Notes: a model not told the origin generated them from the sequence alone. A DNA stretch of 64,000 bases from Pseudomonas koreensis (GCF_024169245.1 NZ_JALJWP010000001.1:4527501-4591500); one strand, 5' to 3'. Positions 8,619-17,578 are shown, counted from the stretch's first letter. Program-made: numbers and translations.

Positions 8619-8785
8619 CGCCGGCGGCGCCGTTGTTGCCGGGGCCGATGAAGGTTGTGGATGCGGATAAGGCGGGGACAGTCCCTGCCCCGCTGCCTAA
8701 ACGTCTGAACGAGTCCGGGATAACGCCGTTGTGCGGCAAGCAAAGCAACGGCGCCTGCAGCCGTAAGGATTGCACATGCATGTAA
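6852..8785 (+). pseudogene. vgrG: Second vgrG, 5'-truncated and frameshifted (module B)
   Basis: The sequence matches VgrG copy 1 from its residue 41 onward, so the first 40 codons and the start are gone; they abut the IS66 remnant. A one-base deletion in a run of A (five at 8208-8212, six in copy 1) shifts the frame near the EFRIEDKK codons. The beta-helix then continues in the next frame from about 8321 to a TAA at 8785. The C-terminal tail differs fully from copy 1 after the NTGG codons and ends in a Cys-rich CGKQSNGACSRKDCTC. Without start and frame this copy should not give a functional spike, although a sequencing error at the homopolymer could explain the frameshift. The open frame from 6684 into this region is chance read-through of IS66 DNA. 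Confidence 0.85.
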
Positions 8786-9642
8786 AAGCGCTCAGCGCCC
8801 TTCTTGAGGCCCCACGCCATGGGTTCGTTGATCTACCGAAAGACAGTTCTGAATTGACGCTGTGTTTCATTATTGACCCGGTTCGACAGCCTGACGCGAT
8901 GAGCCGTCTTTATCGTGTCGGTGAACCCGTGGTAGATGCACAGAGCCTGTTCCTCAAAACCGCCTTCGCTGAGATTGCCGCGGATGGGCCGCTCTGGGTG
9001 ACCGCACCGTGGGGCAGTCGCCTCGCGGCCGAGGCAGCAAAACTGTGCGAGGAAAACTTCTCCGGCATTGCCCTTACCACAGCTGATCCTGACAAAGCGC
9101 TGGCCCACGCGCGCTGGCTCCTGCGCGCCAATGATGGTTCAGGCGGACAGAGCCTGCTGAGCTACCACAAGCCAAGCCTGTGGGCCGCGCTGGCCTATAC
9201 CGCTGGCGACAACTCCCATCAGCTATTCGGCCCCTGGCAGCACGTATACACCCCAGCGCCGGTTCATTTTGGGCGCAATAAAGGTCCATGGCTCAGTTGG
9301 CGCGCCGTCTCGGAAGTCGAATGGCTGGGCGATACTTCGGTGTTCAGCCTGCCGCCACCAGCGGCAAAGGTTCAAGAGCATTTGGGTTGGGTTTATTGGG
9401 CAGATGAACATCACGCAGATTACGGCGAGCCGAGCGATGAGCATCTGCCCAACCTTGTGGCAAACCTCAATGTGCTGGTCGCCCACAATATTTACGAAGG
9501 CCGTCACTTGCTGAAACTGGGGCCAATCACCAACGGCCCGCTGCTGGAAACACAGCCACAGGCAATGGCCATCCTGCAATCCAGGGAAGAGTCGTTCATC
9601 AAAGTACAGCAGCTGCAGCAACTCACCACCAGCGTTGCTTGA
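8776..9642 (+). CDS. DUF4123-type T6SS effector adaptor, module B
   Basis: This protein of about 288 residues occupies the same place behind vgrG copy 2 as the first DUF4123 protein does behind copy 1. I chose ATG 8776 because TAAGGA lies 7 bases upstream; an in-frame TTG at 8770 is possible. The start overlaps the vgrG stop at 8785. The N-terminal half has the expected strands (LTLCFIIDPVRQPD, and PLWVTAPWGSRLA for the DUF4123 acidic/hydrophobic block). A Trp-rich segment (GPWLSWRAVSEVEWLG) and a variable helical C-terminus follow. By analogy it should load the large downstream protein onto a VgrG tip. It is clearly diverged from the module A adaptor, which fits a different cargo. Confidence 0.75.
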   Translation: MHVKALSALLEAPRHGFVDLPKDSSELTLCFIIDPVRQPDAMSRLYRVGEPVVDAQSLFLKTAFAEIAADGPLWVTAPWGSRLAAEAAKLCEENFSGIALTTADPDKALAHARWLLRANDGSGGQSLLSYHKPSLWAALAYTAGDNSHQLFGPWQHVYTPAPVHFGRNKGPWLSWRAVSEVEWLGDTSVFSLPPPAAKVQEHLGWVYWADEHHADYGEPSDEHLPNLVANLNVLVAHNIYEGRHLLKLGPITNGPLLETQPQAMAILQSREESFIKVQQLQQLTTSVA

Positions 9643-9675
9643 TGAACCCGTCCGTTAAGAATGAATGGAAGCGAA

Positions 9676-12600
9676 ATGGATACTGAAATCTCAGAAGCGA
9701 CAAAGACAGATAGCGACAGCTCTGCGGCAGGTGCCTCCTCCCCGGCGGTACAGGTTGAAACGAAACCTGCCTTGGAGCTTGATCCTCAGCCTGTAATGCC
9801 TGCCAGTTGCCCCAACGCGTTCGACAAAGTGGAAACGGCTTGCTCGACAAGTTATGGCGAGGTGATCTACGCCACCAAGGAAAGAATGTTCTATCTGCTG
9901 CCTGAACGCGCTGCGAGCTCGATCAAAGAGGCAATGAATGAACTTGAGCAACATATCAGCGCAAGCAAGTCTCCTGAGGAACGTTTGAAGGGGATGAACA
10001 CCGCAGGGTTGCTTGAGTATTTTCTCGAACCCAAGTTGTCTAACTTCCTGCAAGGTGAACAGAAAAGTCGAATGCTGGAAATCGAAGCTCAGGAGCCGGA
10101 TATTGCGCAGCCAACCATGGCCATGCGCTTGAAAGCAGTGAGCCGTGAAGCCCGAAATTCAGCTGCGCTGGACAAGTTGCCGGATCAGAGTGAGTACGCA
10201 CGGAACCGGGCACTGGCCGGTCAGCAACAGGCTAGCCTGCTTGAGGCCAACTCCGAGGGGCAAAAGCTGCAACGACTCTACAACGAGTGGAAGAAGCTGA
10301 AGGCTGTAGCAATCGAGCAAGCCAGGATAGCTGGCTACACCTATGAAAGCGGCAACCTGTTTTCGCCCGGTGCTCTTGAGGCTAGAACTCGTGTTCAGAC
10401 CTATCTGAAAGCCCGTGCAGCGCTCACAACCAGCGGCAAGCTGACTACTCTTAAAGAAGAAGATTTCAAGAAGAACAAGAAGGCGTATCTGGACGCCACA
10501 AACTGTGTGATTGATGGCAAGGCCCGGATGTGCGGTTATTTGAACGATGTGGCTAACGAACGCAAAAAAATCGAAAAAGACTTTTCTGCCTATATCGATT
10601 CGATTTTGAAAGTCGCTGACTATGGCCTGGCACTTCCTGAGTTTGCCCTCATTCCTGACACAGGCGAAATCAGCGCAGGTATCGAGAAATTCAAGTCATA
10701 TATCGAGATGGAACAGCGGCAGGTCAAACTGGCTGAACAAATCCGCACCAAATACAAAGCCTGGATTGACGCCAGCGGCCAAAACGTAGCGGCACCAGCG
10801 GGCATCGTGGAGGCGGAACGAGCCGAGTGGCAACGCATTCAACAAGATCGCATGAAGCTTCGCGATGATGCAGAAGCCGCTGTAGCCGCAGCCCTGCCAC
10901 TTCGCCATCTGTTGTGGGAGCCTGAGCAGTTTCAGCCGAAACCGGAAGAGCGCCTGGTCAAGGCCGGCTTTCCGTTGCGCGAAGTAGCGCTTTTCAATAG
11001 CCCCAACAGTCCGGTCAAGCATTTGAGTCTGCTTAATCTGGAAGGCATTGAAAAAGCCTTGAAAAAAGACGTAAGCGCGCTCGGTGCTACTGCAAGCAAA
11101 GACCTGCAGAAACTTCCCGGCAACAGCAATGGAAAAGCGCAATCTGACACAGACGATAACCCTTTCCATGAATGGCTACGCCTCGAAGGCGCGATGGCCA
11201 TCAAGGATCAGGAAAGCAACTGGTTCGATGAAAAAGGCTGGTTCGATGTAGAAGCCTTTTATTCCTATCTCAAGTCGAAAAAGCTCAAGGTGGACACTCT
11301 CGAGGACACTGGCGCCCGCAAAGACTGGGGGCTTCGCCTTCGGCAGCTGCTGTTCAAAGAAGAAGTTCGAAGTTCGTTGCGTCTGTTCGATAACAGTCCT
11401 CAAGCACAATTAGTTCGTTGCCTCACGCCACCACAGTCCTCCATCCACACTGGAACAAAGGTCACTGGTCCGAGCTTCAGCGTAACCGATAACTTCAAGG
11501 CCTCCGCCAAAGCCGAAGCCAGCCTTGGGATTGACTTGGCACGCGGCGAAGTTGAGTTGATGAAGATGGATCTGCCGGGTAAAGATCAAGCAAAAGACAT
11601 CCTGATCCCGTACCTGGATTACGAGAAAAATCGTAAAAACCTGAATCTCGGCAGGTTTTCGATCCATTTGGGCGCTAGAGCGTGGGGCTACACAGGCGCT
11701 ACCCTCCTCCTCTCCTCCAGCGTGCAGTTGGGGCGTGCAAACGTACAAGGCGGCCTCAATCTTCCGGAAATCACCGATGCAAAACGTCCGGAGACCACCA
11801 ATGCCGTAGCAGCTACAACTAGAAGCGAACCTGTTCTGACGGGCGACGCCGCGAAAGTACGGATTGAAGATGGGGCTAAAGCCCAGTTCAACCTCTTTGC
11901 CGGAGTACAGGCTGGAATTCTGCTTACAGGCGCCTTGAACTGGGCTCCGCCGAAAGACATCGCTGCGTTGCGCACTGCCCCTTCGCCCGGCATGGCGAAT
12001 ACCGTCAACAGCACGAAAGCTAGCCAATGGTCGAGCCTGGCCAGACTCACAGCGGGCTTTACTGCCGCGTACGGGCTGGGTACTGCGGCAGACATTGGGA
12101 TCTCCTTGCATGAAGGCCGCTTCATCATGCGATTCAAGGCTTCCGTCATCGTCGGCGCTGGCGTCGGCGGCGAATTTCAATTTGAAGTAGGCTATGACGG
12201 TGTTACTGACTTGATTAACTTGCTGCGACGGGAAATGCATAAAAATCAGGATAAATCGCTAATTTTTGTGACGGACGAAGCCGCTGATTACATCGACAAA
12301 CTAAACTTTCTTGGCGCTGCCGGGATGGAAGTCGCGATGACTTACATGCAAGGCGTTGATATGGTGATGTCGTTATATGAGGCGTTAACTGGGGGCGGCA
12401 GAGGAGCAATTATCGCTCATACGATTATGAATTATCATAATCAAGTTGAGTTAGACCAATGGATCTTGGCAGCGACTCCAGGTGCGCTTGGCCCAATGTT
12501 GATGACATTGATTTCTGCGCCGGAGAAATTCAAGATTTCGGAATATGGAGCGCCTAGTGCAAGCTCTAAAGCCACAGAAAAGTCTTATACAAAGGACCAG

Positions 12601-12984
12601 TGTCAACTGCTTCAGCAGCAGGCTGTTGAGCGCATACTAGGATTGATTGTCCGCCAAGCGGAAAAGCAAGGAACAATAACCCTTGCCCAAGCACAATTTG
12701 AAGAAGCATGCATGAGCATGAATCGGTTCGGAACCAAAGCCGCAGACGAAGCAGAACAGCTATATTGCGAGAATCGGCTGCATATGGACAATTTCATGTC
12801 AGAAGCAATTCTGCGACTGCACGACGATGCGAACGACGAAATGCGTGCCCGGTATAAAGCGCACGTGAACCTTTTAGGCGCGAACCTAGATGGCTTTTGT
12901 CACAGAACCCGATACTACGGACAAACTTTTGTTCCTGGCGGAAAAGCAAAATATGTCTCTCCAGCTAAATACATCAAGGGATAA
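9676..12984 (+). CDS. Large protein of unknown family, candidate T6SS effector
   Basis: This protein of about 1100 residues is placed where an effector is expected, 33 bp after a DUF4123 adaptor and before two exported Sel1 proteins. I favour ATG 9676 (GGAAGC five bases upstream) over ATG 9661. Visible parts are a disordered Ser/Ala/Pro-rich N-terminus (about 1-45), a long charged helical region (about 60-480), and a Gly/Ala-rich hydrophobic region of beta-like and possibly membrane-active segments at about 620-880 (SIHLGARAWGYTGATLLLSS, AGVQAGILLTGALNW, ASVIVGAGVGGEFQFEVGY). A helical C-terminus carries scattered cysteines. I see no signal peptide, no recognised catalytic motif and no RHS or PAAR motif. 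The hydrophobic region would fit pore formation, but this is inference. Base composition falls toward A+T at the 3' end. Confidence 0.7.
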   Translation: MDTEISEATKTDSDSSAAGASSPAVQVETKPALELDPQPVMPASCPNAFDKVETACSTSYGEVIYATKERMFYLLPERAASSIKEAMNELEQHISASKSPEERLKGMNTAGLLEYFLEPKLSNFLQGEQKSRMLEIEAQEPDIAQPTMAMRLKAVSREARNSAALDKLPDQSEYARNRALAGQQQASLLEANSEGQKLQRLYNEWKKLKAVAIEQARIAGYTYESGNLFSPGALEARTRVQTYLKARAALTTSGKLTTLKEEDFKKNKKAYLDATNCVIDGKARMCGYLNDVANERKKIEKDFSAYIDSILKVADYGLALPEFALIPDTGEISAGIEKFKSYIEMEQRQVKLAEQIRTKYKAWIDASGQNVAAPAGIVEAERAEWQRIQQDRMKLRDDAEAAVAAALPLRHLLWEPEQFQPKPEERLVKAGFPLREVALFNSPNSPVKHLSLLNLEGIEKALKKDVSALGATASKDLQKLPGNSNGKAQSDTDDNPFHEWLRLEGAMAIKDQESNWFDEKGWFDVEAFYSYLKSKKLKVDTLEDTGARKDWGLRLRQLLFKEEVRSSLRLFDNSPQAQLVRCLTPPQSSIHTGTKVTGPSFSVTDNFKASAKAEASLGIDLARGEVELMKMDLPGKDQAKDILIPYLDYEKNRKNLNLGRFSIHLGARAWGYTGATLLLSSSVQLGRANVQGGLNLPEITDAKRPETTNAVAATTRSEPVLTGDAAKVRIEDGAKAQFNLFAGVQAGILLTGALNWAPPKDIAALRTAPSPGMANTVNSTKASQWSSLARLTAGFTAAYGLGTAADIGISLHEGRFIMRFKASVIVGAGVGGEFQFEVGYDGVTDLINLLRREMHKNQDKSLIFVTDEAADYIDKLNFLGAAGMEVAMTYMQGVDMVMSLYEALTGGGRGAIIAHTIMNYHNQVELDQWILAATPGALGPMLMTLISAPEKFKISEYGAPSASSKATEKSYTKDQCQLLQQQAVERILGLIVRQAEKQGTITLAQAQFEEACMSMNRFGTKAADEAEQLYCENRLHMDNFMSEAILRLHDDANDEMRARYKAHVNLLGANLDGFCHRTRYYGQTFVPGGKAKYVSPAKYIKG

Positions 12985-12988
12985 AAAA

Positions 12989-13963
12989 ATGTCGCGCACA
13001 CTTATATATATAGCAACCGCAATTGCAACCCTTTTATCAAACAATGTACTTGCCGAGCTTACACCAACTCAGCAGGCCGCAAAAACTCGTGGGATAATGC
13101 TTTTTAATCAATACAAACCAGCAGAACTGGAACTTCGCATAGCAGCCGAAGCGGGCGATGCGGAAGCACAATTCTATTTAGCTGACGAGCTTCGTCAAAA
13201 AAAACAAGGAATGACTGTCGAAGCGCAAAAATGGTACGAGGCATCAGCATCACAGGGTGATTATTATGCGATGTTTAAACTCGCCACCGTATCGGGAGAC
13301 CTGTGCTCGGTTGTCAACCAATGTCCTGCTAGTAGTAAAAAACCAAGTGACTGGCGAGATTTATTGATAAAAACTGCTACGCCTCGCGCTTTGGGTGGCG
13401 ACGGCGAAGCGATGGCTGTGCTTTACAACGCGACTGCAGAGTTGGATTGGTTGCAGAAATCAGCAGCGGCTGGATATGCGCCGTCACAGTGGTTGCTCGC
13501 TAATCGTTACGCCGAGGGGGAAGGCACATTTTTGCTACCTTGGAAAAGAAAGAGTGCCGAGGAGGAGTTGCTAAAGGCTGCTTCGGAAGGAGGTTACCCT
13601 CCTGCAATGATCGAATATATTTCAATTCTTTCCCAGCGAAATGATCTGGCAGGTGTTCGGCATTGGTGGGAAGAAGCGGCGAAAACCGGTTATCAAAATG
13701 CCGTCGCAACCTATGGTGCATATCTTTCCCACACGCCCGACAAAGTTGGCTACCCCGTCGATTTGATCAAGGGCTACGCACTGGTCTCTTTGCTTAAAGA
13801 ATTGGATGGCGGTGGAAACGTTCAAGTCTATGTGGAAGGGAAGCTTCCTAAAATTGCTGCAAAAATGACATCGAACCAGATTGAGGAAGCGGAAAAATAT
13901 GCAATTGAGTGGAAGGCCACCCACCCGCCCCTTTCTTTCTTTCCAAGGAAATTAGGTTTTTAA
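12989..13963 (+). CDS. Exported Sel1-repeat protein, probable immunity protein (copy 1)
   Basis: The 324-residue protein starts at ATG 12989, 7 bases after AAGGGA. The open frame extends upstream into the previous gene but lacks a ribosome site there. A signal peptide (hydrophobic core YIATAIATLLSNNVLA) directs it to the periplasm. Several Sel1/TPR-like repeats follow, recognisable by AEAGDAEAQFYLADELRQ, the KSAAAGYAPSQWLLANRYAE block and AAKTGYQNAVATYGAYL. Sel1-repeat proteins act as periplasmic immunity proteins to some T6SS effectors, such as those beside PldB in P. aeruginosa. The gene begins 5 bp after the large effector-like gene, so it is very likely co-transcribed. Its DNA is distinctly A+T-rich. 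The protein ends HPPLSFFPRKLGF, nearly the same as its neighbour. Confidence 0.8.
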   Translation: MSRTLIYIATAIATLLSNNVLAELTPTQQAAKTRGIMLFNQYKPAELELRIAAEAGDAEAQFYLADELRQKKQGMTVEAQKWYEASASQGDYYAMFKLATVSGDLCSVVNQCPASSKKPSDWRDLLIKTATPRALGGDGEAMAVLYNATAELDWLQKSAAAGYAPSQWLLANRYAEGEGTFLLPWKRKSAEEELLKAASEGGYPPAMIEYISILSQRNDLAGVRHWWEEAAKTGYQNAVATYGAYLSHTPDKVGYPVDLIKGYALVSLLKELDGGGNVQVYVEGKLPKIAAKMTSNQIEEAEKYAIEWKATHPPLSFFPRKLGF

Positions 13964-13969
13964 TTAGTA

Positions 13970-15106
13970 ATGAAGCAGAATGCAAGAAATAACCGGTACG
14001 AGGCTAATCTTCCCGAATTAGAACAATCGACAGCCTTGTCGTTCGCGCTCTGCCGTATCGTTTTCAAAAGTTTTGCAAAGACCGATATACCAGCTAAACA
14101 ACTGCAATCGAGAAACAACTTAGCACTTACACTACCAAAAGTGATTACCACTACGCTTATTTTATTAACGTTAGCGTCGCCCCAGTCATTGGCGCTTACG
14201 AACGAACAATCTCAGGCAAAAATCAAGGGCATTGAACTATACACTCAACACAAAGCCATCTCCGCAATTGAACCATTACAAATAGCAGCCGAAGGCGGTG
14301 ATGATGAAGCACTTTACTATCTAGGAGAATCAATAAGAAAAAACAACAGATACATGACTCAAGAAGCGCAAAGGGCTTACGAGGAGTCAGCAAAAAAAGG
14401 CAATATTTACTCTATGATTCGACTCGGCGGAGCAGATCAAGACCTGTGCGTAACTATGAAGAATTGTTCTCCCTCTGAGCAATCTCCTGAAGATTGGATG
14501 AACAACGCCAAAAAGCTTGCTACTGATCAGGCATCTCATGGTGATGCTGAGTCGATGTACCTACTATGGGAGATAACAGGAAACGATGAATGGCTGGAAA
14601 AATCTGCAGAAAAAGGTTTTGCGTTGGCGCAATTCCGTTTAGCGACGAAGTATAAAGAGGGGGGAGGGATATTCTTACTACCCTCCAGCAGGTCAGATGA
14701 AATCGAAAAATGGATGAAAGCCGCTGCAGAAAATGGTTATCCTCCAGCTATGATGGGTTTCGCCGCTTCTAGAATTGAAAAAGCCGATTTGTCATCATTT
14801 AGAAAATGGAATGAAAAAGCTGCAGCCTCAGGCTATGTATCTGCGGTTTTTGGTTATGCATCATATATTGGCGAAGCTGAACCAAAATACGGATTCGAAT
14901 CAGACCCAGTGAAGTCATACGCGCTATTGTCGAATCTACTAGAGCTTGATGGTGGTGGAAACGTAATAAATAATGTTAACGACGTATTGCCGGGAGTGGC
15001 AAAAAACCTGTCAAAAGAGCAATTAGAAAAAGCAAAAGAACTTGCAAAAACGTGGAAGACCACCCACCCGCCACTCTCGTTTTTTCCAGATAAGTTAGGG
15101 TACTGA
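13970..15106 (+). CDS. Exported Sel1-repeat protein, probable immunity protein (copy 2)
   Basis: This paralogue of the preceding gene has the same repeat order and the same ending (HPPLSFFPDKLGY). Its sequence has diverged strongly in between, so the duplication is old. Sel1 units include AEGGDDEALYYLGESI and the KSAEKGFALAQFRLATKYKE block. The start is uncertain. ATG 13970, six bases after the previous stop, adds about 57 residues before the hydrophobic segment (ITTTLILLTLASPQSLA). GTG 14141 would place that segment at the N-terminus as in copy 1 but has no ribosome site. If ATG is used, the protein is either anchored by an internal segment or has an unusual export signal. The role is probably immunity to the same effector or to variants of it. 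Confidence 0.75.
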   Translation: MKQNARNNRYEANLPELEQSTALSFALCRIVFKSFAKTDIPAKQLQSRNNLALTLPKVITTTLILLTLASPQSLALTNEQSQAKIKGIELYTQHKAISAIEPLQIAAEGGDDEALYYLGESIRKNNRYMTQEAQRAYEESAKKGNIYSMIRLGGADQDLCVTMKNCSPSEQSPEDWMNNAKKLATDQASHGDAESMYLLWEITGNDEWLEKSAEKGFALAQFRLATKYKEGGGIFLLPSSRSDEIEKWMKAAAENGYPPAMMGFAASRIEKADLSSFRKWNEKAAASGYVSAVFGYASYIGEAEPKYGFESDPVKSYALLSNLLELDGGGNVINNVNDVLPGVAKNLSKEQLEKAKELAKTWKTTHPPLSFFPDKLGY

Positions 15107-15377
15107 GAATTTACACCACAACCTTATTATTGATCTTCTCTTGAGTATGCCAAAGCTTGCCCCCTAATAATTCAAATCGCAAACGACAAAGTGCCCAAGA
15201 TAAGGTAAAAGCAACAGTGAATAACTCAGCCTACATTTACCTCGGGCAACTCAGCCTTAACGCCGCAGTCATAGACTTCACAGCACCGCACACCCTCAGC
15301 TCTCCCCGCTGACACCCAGTGCTACAGGCTCGCCCGGCTTCACGCCGGGCGCCTATCAGCAACGCTGGAGTCCCCTC

Positions 15378-15643
15378 ATGAACATTCGTCCCTTCCTGCT
15401 CACCGCCACCCTCGCCTGCAGCTCATTCGTCGGGATGGCCCAGGCCAATCATCAGCCAAATCCGATCCAGTGCCCTACCGATACGACATACCGCTCCACG
15501 TAGCAGAGGTACTTTCGCTAACCGAGCCGCCGACCCTGAAATGCAAAATCATCACCGCCGACATGGAATACATCGACAGCACCGGCAAGCCCGCACAAAT
15601 CAGTTACAGGAAATTATCTGACGCGTGCAGTCAGCAGAACTGA
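15378..15643 (+). pseudogene. Frameshifted DUF2790 family protein
   Basis: The ATG at 15378 begins a good signal peptide (MNIRPFLLTATLACSSFVGM) but its frame stops at a TAG soon after. The rest of a typical small Pseudomonas DUF2790 protein continues in another frame: YRYDIPLHVAEVLSLTEPP, then MEYIDSTGKPAQISYRKLSD and a final Cys before TGA 15643. DUF2790 proteins are about 80-90-residue secreted proteins of unknown function with exactly this central VAEV and C-terminal MxYxDSxGxxxxxxY pattern. An indel near 15470-15480 explains the break. The gene is inactive unless the base is a sequencing error. Confidence 0.65.
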
Positions 15644-15733
15644 CAGACGATTCTGATTTTCCGCTTGGCCATAGGCGTGCGGTGGTTTCGGCGGGTATGC
15701 TCGGAGCCTTCCCTACTGCCGCAAGGATTGGCC

Positions 15734-16132
15734 ATGCAGTTGTCGTTCTGCACGTTGTCGAGCTTCACTTCAATCCTGTGTTTTCTGCTGGCGCTGGTCT
15801 GGGGATTTTTTCCGGAGGTGTTGCTGGCGATCTGGAGCATTGGCTATTCGGAAGGCACTGGCGTAGTCGCAAGGCGCAGCGCGGTGCTGTTTGCGGCGTT
15901 GGGGGTGATGTTTTATTTGCTGCGCAATGCTCCGCCGTCAGCGGCACGCAGTGCACTGAGCAATGGTTTCATCGTCGGCTGTTTCGGTTTGGCGGCGTTG
16001 GGTTTTGGCGAATGGCTCAACGGCCACGCCGGCCCCGGGATTTTGCTCGCGGTGCTGGTCGAGTTCGCGCTGGGCCTTGGTTTTGTGCAGGCCCGGCGCG
16101 TGACGGTCGAACTGGGTGAAACGGTGGGTTAA
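15734..16132 (+). CDS. Small inner-membrane protein, four predicted helices
   Basis: I do not recognise a family. The start is ATG 15734 with AAGGA seven bases upstream; the frame opens earlier (15665) but without a ribosome site. The 132-residue product is almost wholly hydrophobic. Segments lie near SILCFLLALVWGFFPEVLLA, RRSAVLFAALGVMFYLLRN, the FIVGCFGLAALGFGEWL stretch and ILLAVLVEFALGLGFVQARR, so it should sit in the inner membrane. It lies between the dead DUF2790 gene and the convergent DUF1652 gene and seems to be transcribed alone. Confidence 0.7.
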   Translation: MQLSFCTLSSFTSILCFLLALVWGFFPEVLLAIWSIGYSEGTGVVARRSAVLFAALGVMFYLLRNAPPSAARSALSNGFIVGCFGLAALGFGEWLNGHAGPGILLAVLVEFALGLGFVQARRVTVELGETVG

Positions 16133-16398
16133 ACGGCTCGAGAACGAGCGCTGGTTTGATGTGTCGTGGTTTGAAGCGCGAGATCGGAACGCAGGCCCGC
16201 GACCAGGTTGTTGATTTCACGGCAGCTGTTCAGGCGGCTGGCATCGATGCCGCTGACGTAGAGCTCGGCCTGATCGGTTCGATGATCGCCAAATACTTTG
16301 ACGGACATCGACAAGTCTGGTGACAGCGTGCACTGGCAGCGTTTCGGCAGGAAGCTGCTTTCAATGATATTGCGTAATTCCAAGGCAGATAAAAACAT
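16129..16398 (-). CDS. DUF1652 domain protein
   Basis: This 89-residue protein contains the DUF1652 signature FLSALELRNIIESSFLPKRC at its N-terminus. It is followed by a CTLSPDLSMSVKVF strand block and a C-terminal helix (REINNLVAGLRSDL). The family is small, of unknown function and found mainly in Pseudomonas. I chose the ATG at 16398 because GGAGAGGG lies upstream and the family begins there; the frame is open further upstream to 16557. The stop overlaps the convergent membrane protein gene by 4 bp. Confidence 0.85.
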   Translation of the reverse strand: MFLSALELRNIIESSFLPKRCQCTLSPDLSMSVKVFGDHRTDQAELYVSGIDASRLNSCREINNLVAGLRSDLALQTTTHQTSARSRAV

Positions 16399-16766
16399 GG
16401 CGAACCCTCTCCTTTCTGTGCGATTGCCAATCAAGTATTCACGCTGACCCTTTGCTGCGCCTTCACGGGTGTGCCCCCGCTGTTTCCCTGGTGCGGCAAG
16501 TGGTGGTACTGCGAAATGCCCATTGGAGTGTAGGCGCCCAGATCCGGTGCGCCGCACTTACATAACGCATAAAACGTGCCTTTGGTCGGCTAGTTTCGAC
16601 TCCCGCAGAATCAAGCACTTGGAAACGTCGCCAGCATTTTGCTATTTGCAAAATGCATGAATCGACCACCCATCCCCTGCAATATGCAATCCCGGGTGGG
16701 TTTGCTTTCGAAGACCATGACGGCAAGAATGTCTACCATTCCAGTTCAACCCGCACGGAGGCCTCC
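16399..16766. other. Intergenic region between divergent DUF1652 and ecotin genes
   Basis: This 368-bp region holds the promoters of two divergent genes. I see no convincing ORF, repeat or operator. A short GC-rich stretch (16455-16520) is followed by A+T-richer DNA near 16560-16660 that may carry the ecotin promoter. Confidence 0.4.
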
Positions 16767-17252
16767 ATGAATTCCTTACGCATTTGCGCGATCACTGGGC
16801 TGTGTATCGCCAGCCTGTCCACCCTCGCCAACGCCGCCAAGCTCGAAGATGTCGCGCCGTATCCCAAAGCCGAAGCCGGGTTCACCCGCCAGGTCATTCA
16901 TCTGCCCAAGCAAGAGCACGAAGAGAATTTCCAGGTTGAAATCCTCGCCGGCAAAACGCTGGAAGTGGATTGCAACCGCCAGCGTCTGGGTGGTGTGCTC
17001 GATGAAAAGAATCTGCAAGGCTGGGGCTATCCGTTCTATCGCCTGGAAAAGGTCATCGGCCCGATGAGCACGATGATGGCCTGCCCGCCTGGCAGCAAGA
17101 AAAAGCGCGCTTTCGTTCCGGTCGTCGGTGATGGCTTCATGTTGCGCTACAACAGCAAGCTGCCAGTCGTGGTGTACGCGCCTTCGGACGTCGAAGTGCG
17201 CTATCGCATCTGGTCGGCGTCGGACAAAGTCGGCACCGCCCTGCAGGAATGA
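16767..17252 (+). CDS. eco: Ecotin, periplasmic serine protease inhibitor
   Basis: Ecotin is a dimeric periplasmic inhibitor of trypsin-fold proteases such as trypsin, elastase and factor Xa. The 161-residue precursor has a signal peptide cleaved after TLANA. The mature protein starts [20 protein letters not shown], the standard ecotin opening. It contains [22 protein letters not shown], the reactive loop STMMAC with the P1 methionine and the disulfide cysteine, and the [15 protein letters not shown] block. All hallmarks of active ecotin are present. Translation starts at ATG 16767 after GGAGG. The stop overlaps the NIPSNAP gene (ATGA), so the pair is co-translated. Confidence 0.96.
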   Translation: MNSLRICAITGLCIASLSTLANAAKLEDVAPYPKAEAGFTRQVIHLPKQEHEENFQVEILAGKTLEVDCNRQRLGGVLDEKNLQGWGYPFYRLEKVIGPMSTMMACPPGSKKKRAFVPVVGDGFMLRYNSKLPVVVYAPSDVEVRYRIWSASDKVGTALQE

Positions 17253-17572
17253 CCGGAGCCCAGCCCTTGATTACTTGCCACGTCAGATATGTGATCGATC
17301 CTTACCAGTTACCCGCTTTCGAAGGCTATGCCAAAGCGTGGCTCGACATCGTTGAGCGCTTGGGCGGCACCCATCACGGCTACTTCCTCCCCTCGGAGGG
17401 CGCGAGCAACATTGCTTATTGCCTGTTCAGTTTCCCGTCGCTGGCCGATTACGAGAGCTATCGACATATTGCAATGACCGACCCGGAAAGCACCGCACTG
17501 GTGGCCGACCTGGTAGAGAAAAAATTCATTGTCAGTTACGAGCGCACGTTTCTGCGCCCGTTGCTGCCCTGA
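17249..17572 (+). CDS. NIPSNAP family protein
   Basis: This 107-residue protein has a ferredoxin-like dimeric alpha/beta-barrel pattern. It opens with [20 protein letters not shown], has a central [14 protein letters not shown] loop and ends with [13 protein letters not shown], as NIPSNAP proteins do. Their function is unclear in bacteria. The gene starts inside the ecotin stop codon (4-bp overlap), so it depends on ecotin translation, but a functional link is not obvious. It converges on the threonine dehydratase gene with 6 bp between. Confidence 0.85.
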   Translation: MTGAQPLITCHVRYVIDPYQLPAFEGYAKAWLDIVERLGGTHHGYFLPSEGASNIAYCLFSFPSLADYESYRHIAMTDPESTALVADLVEKKFIVSYERTFLRPLLP

Positions 17573-17578
17573 TCGCCA

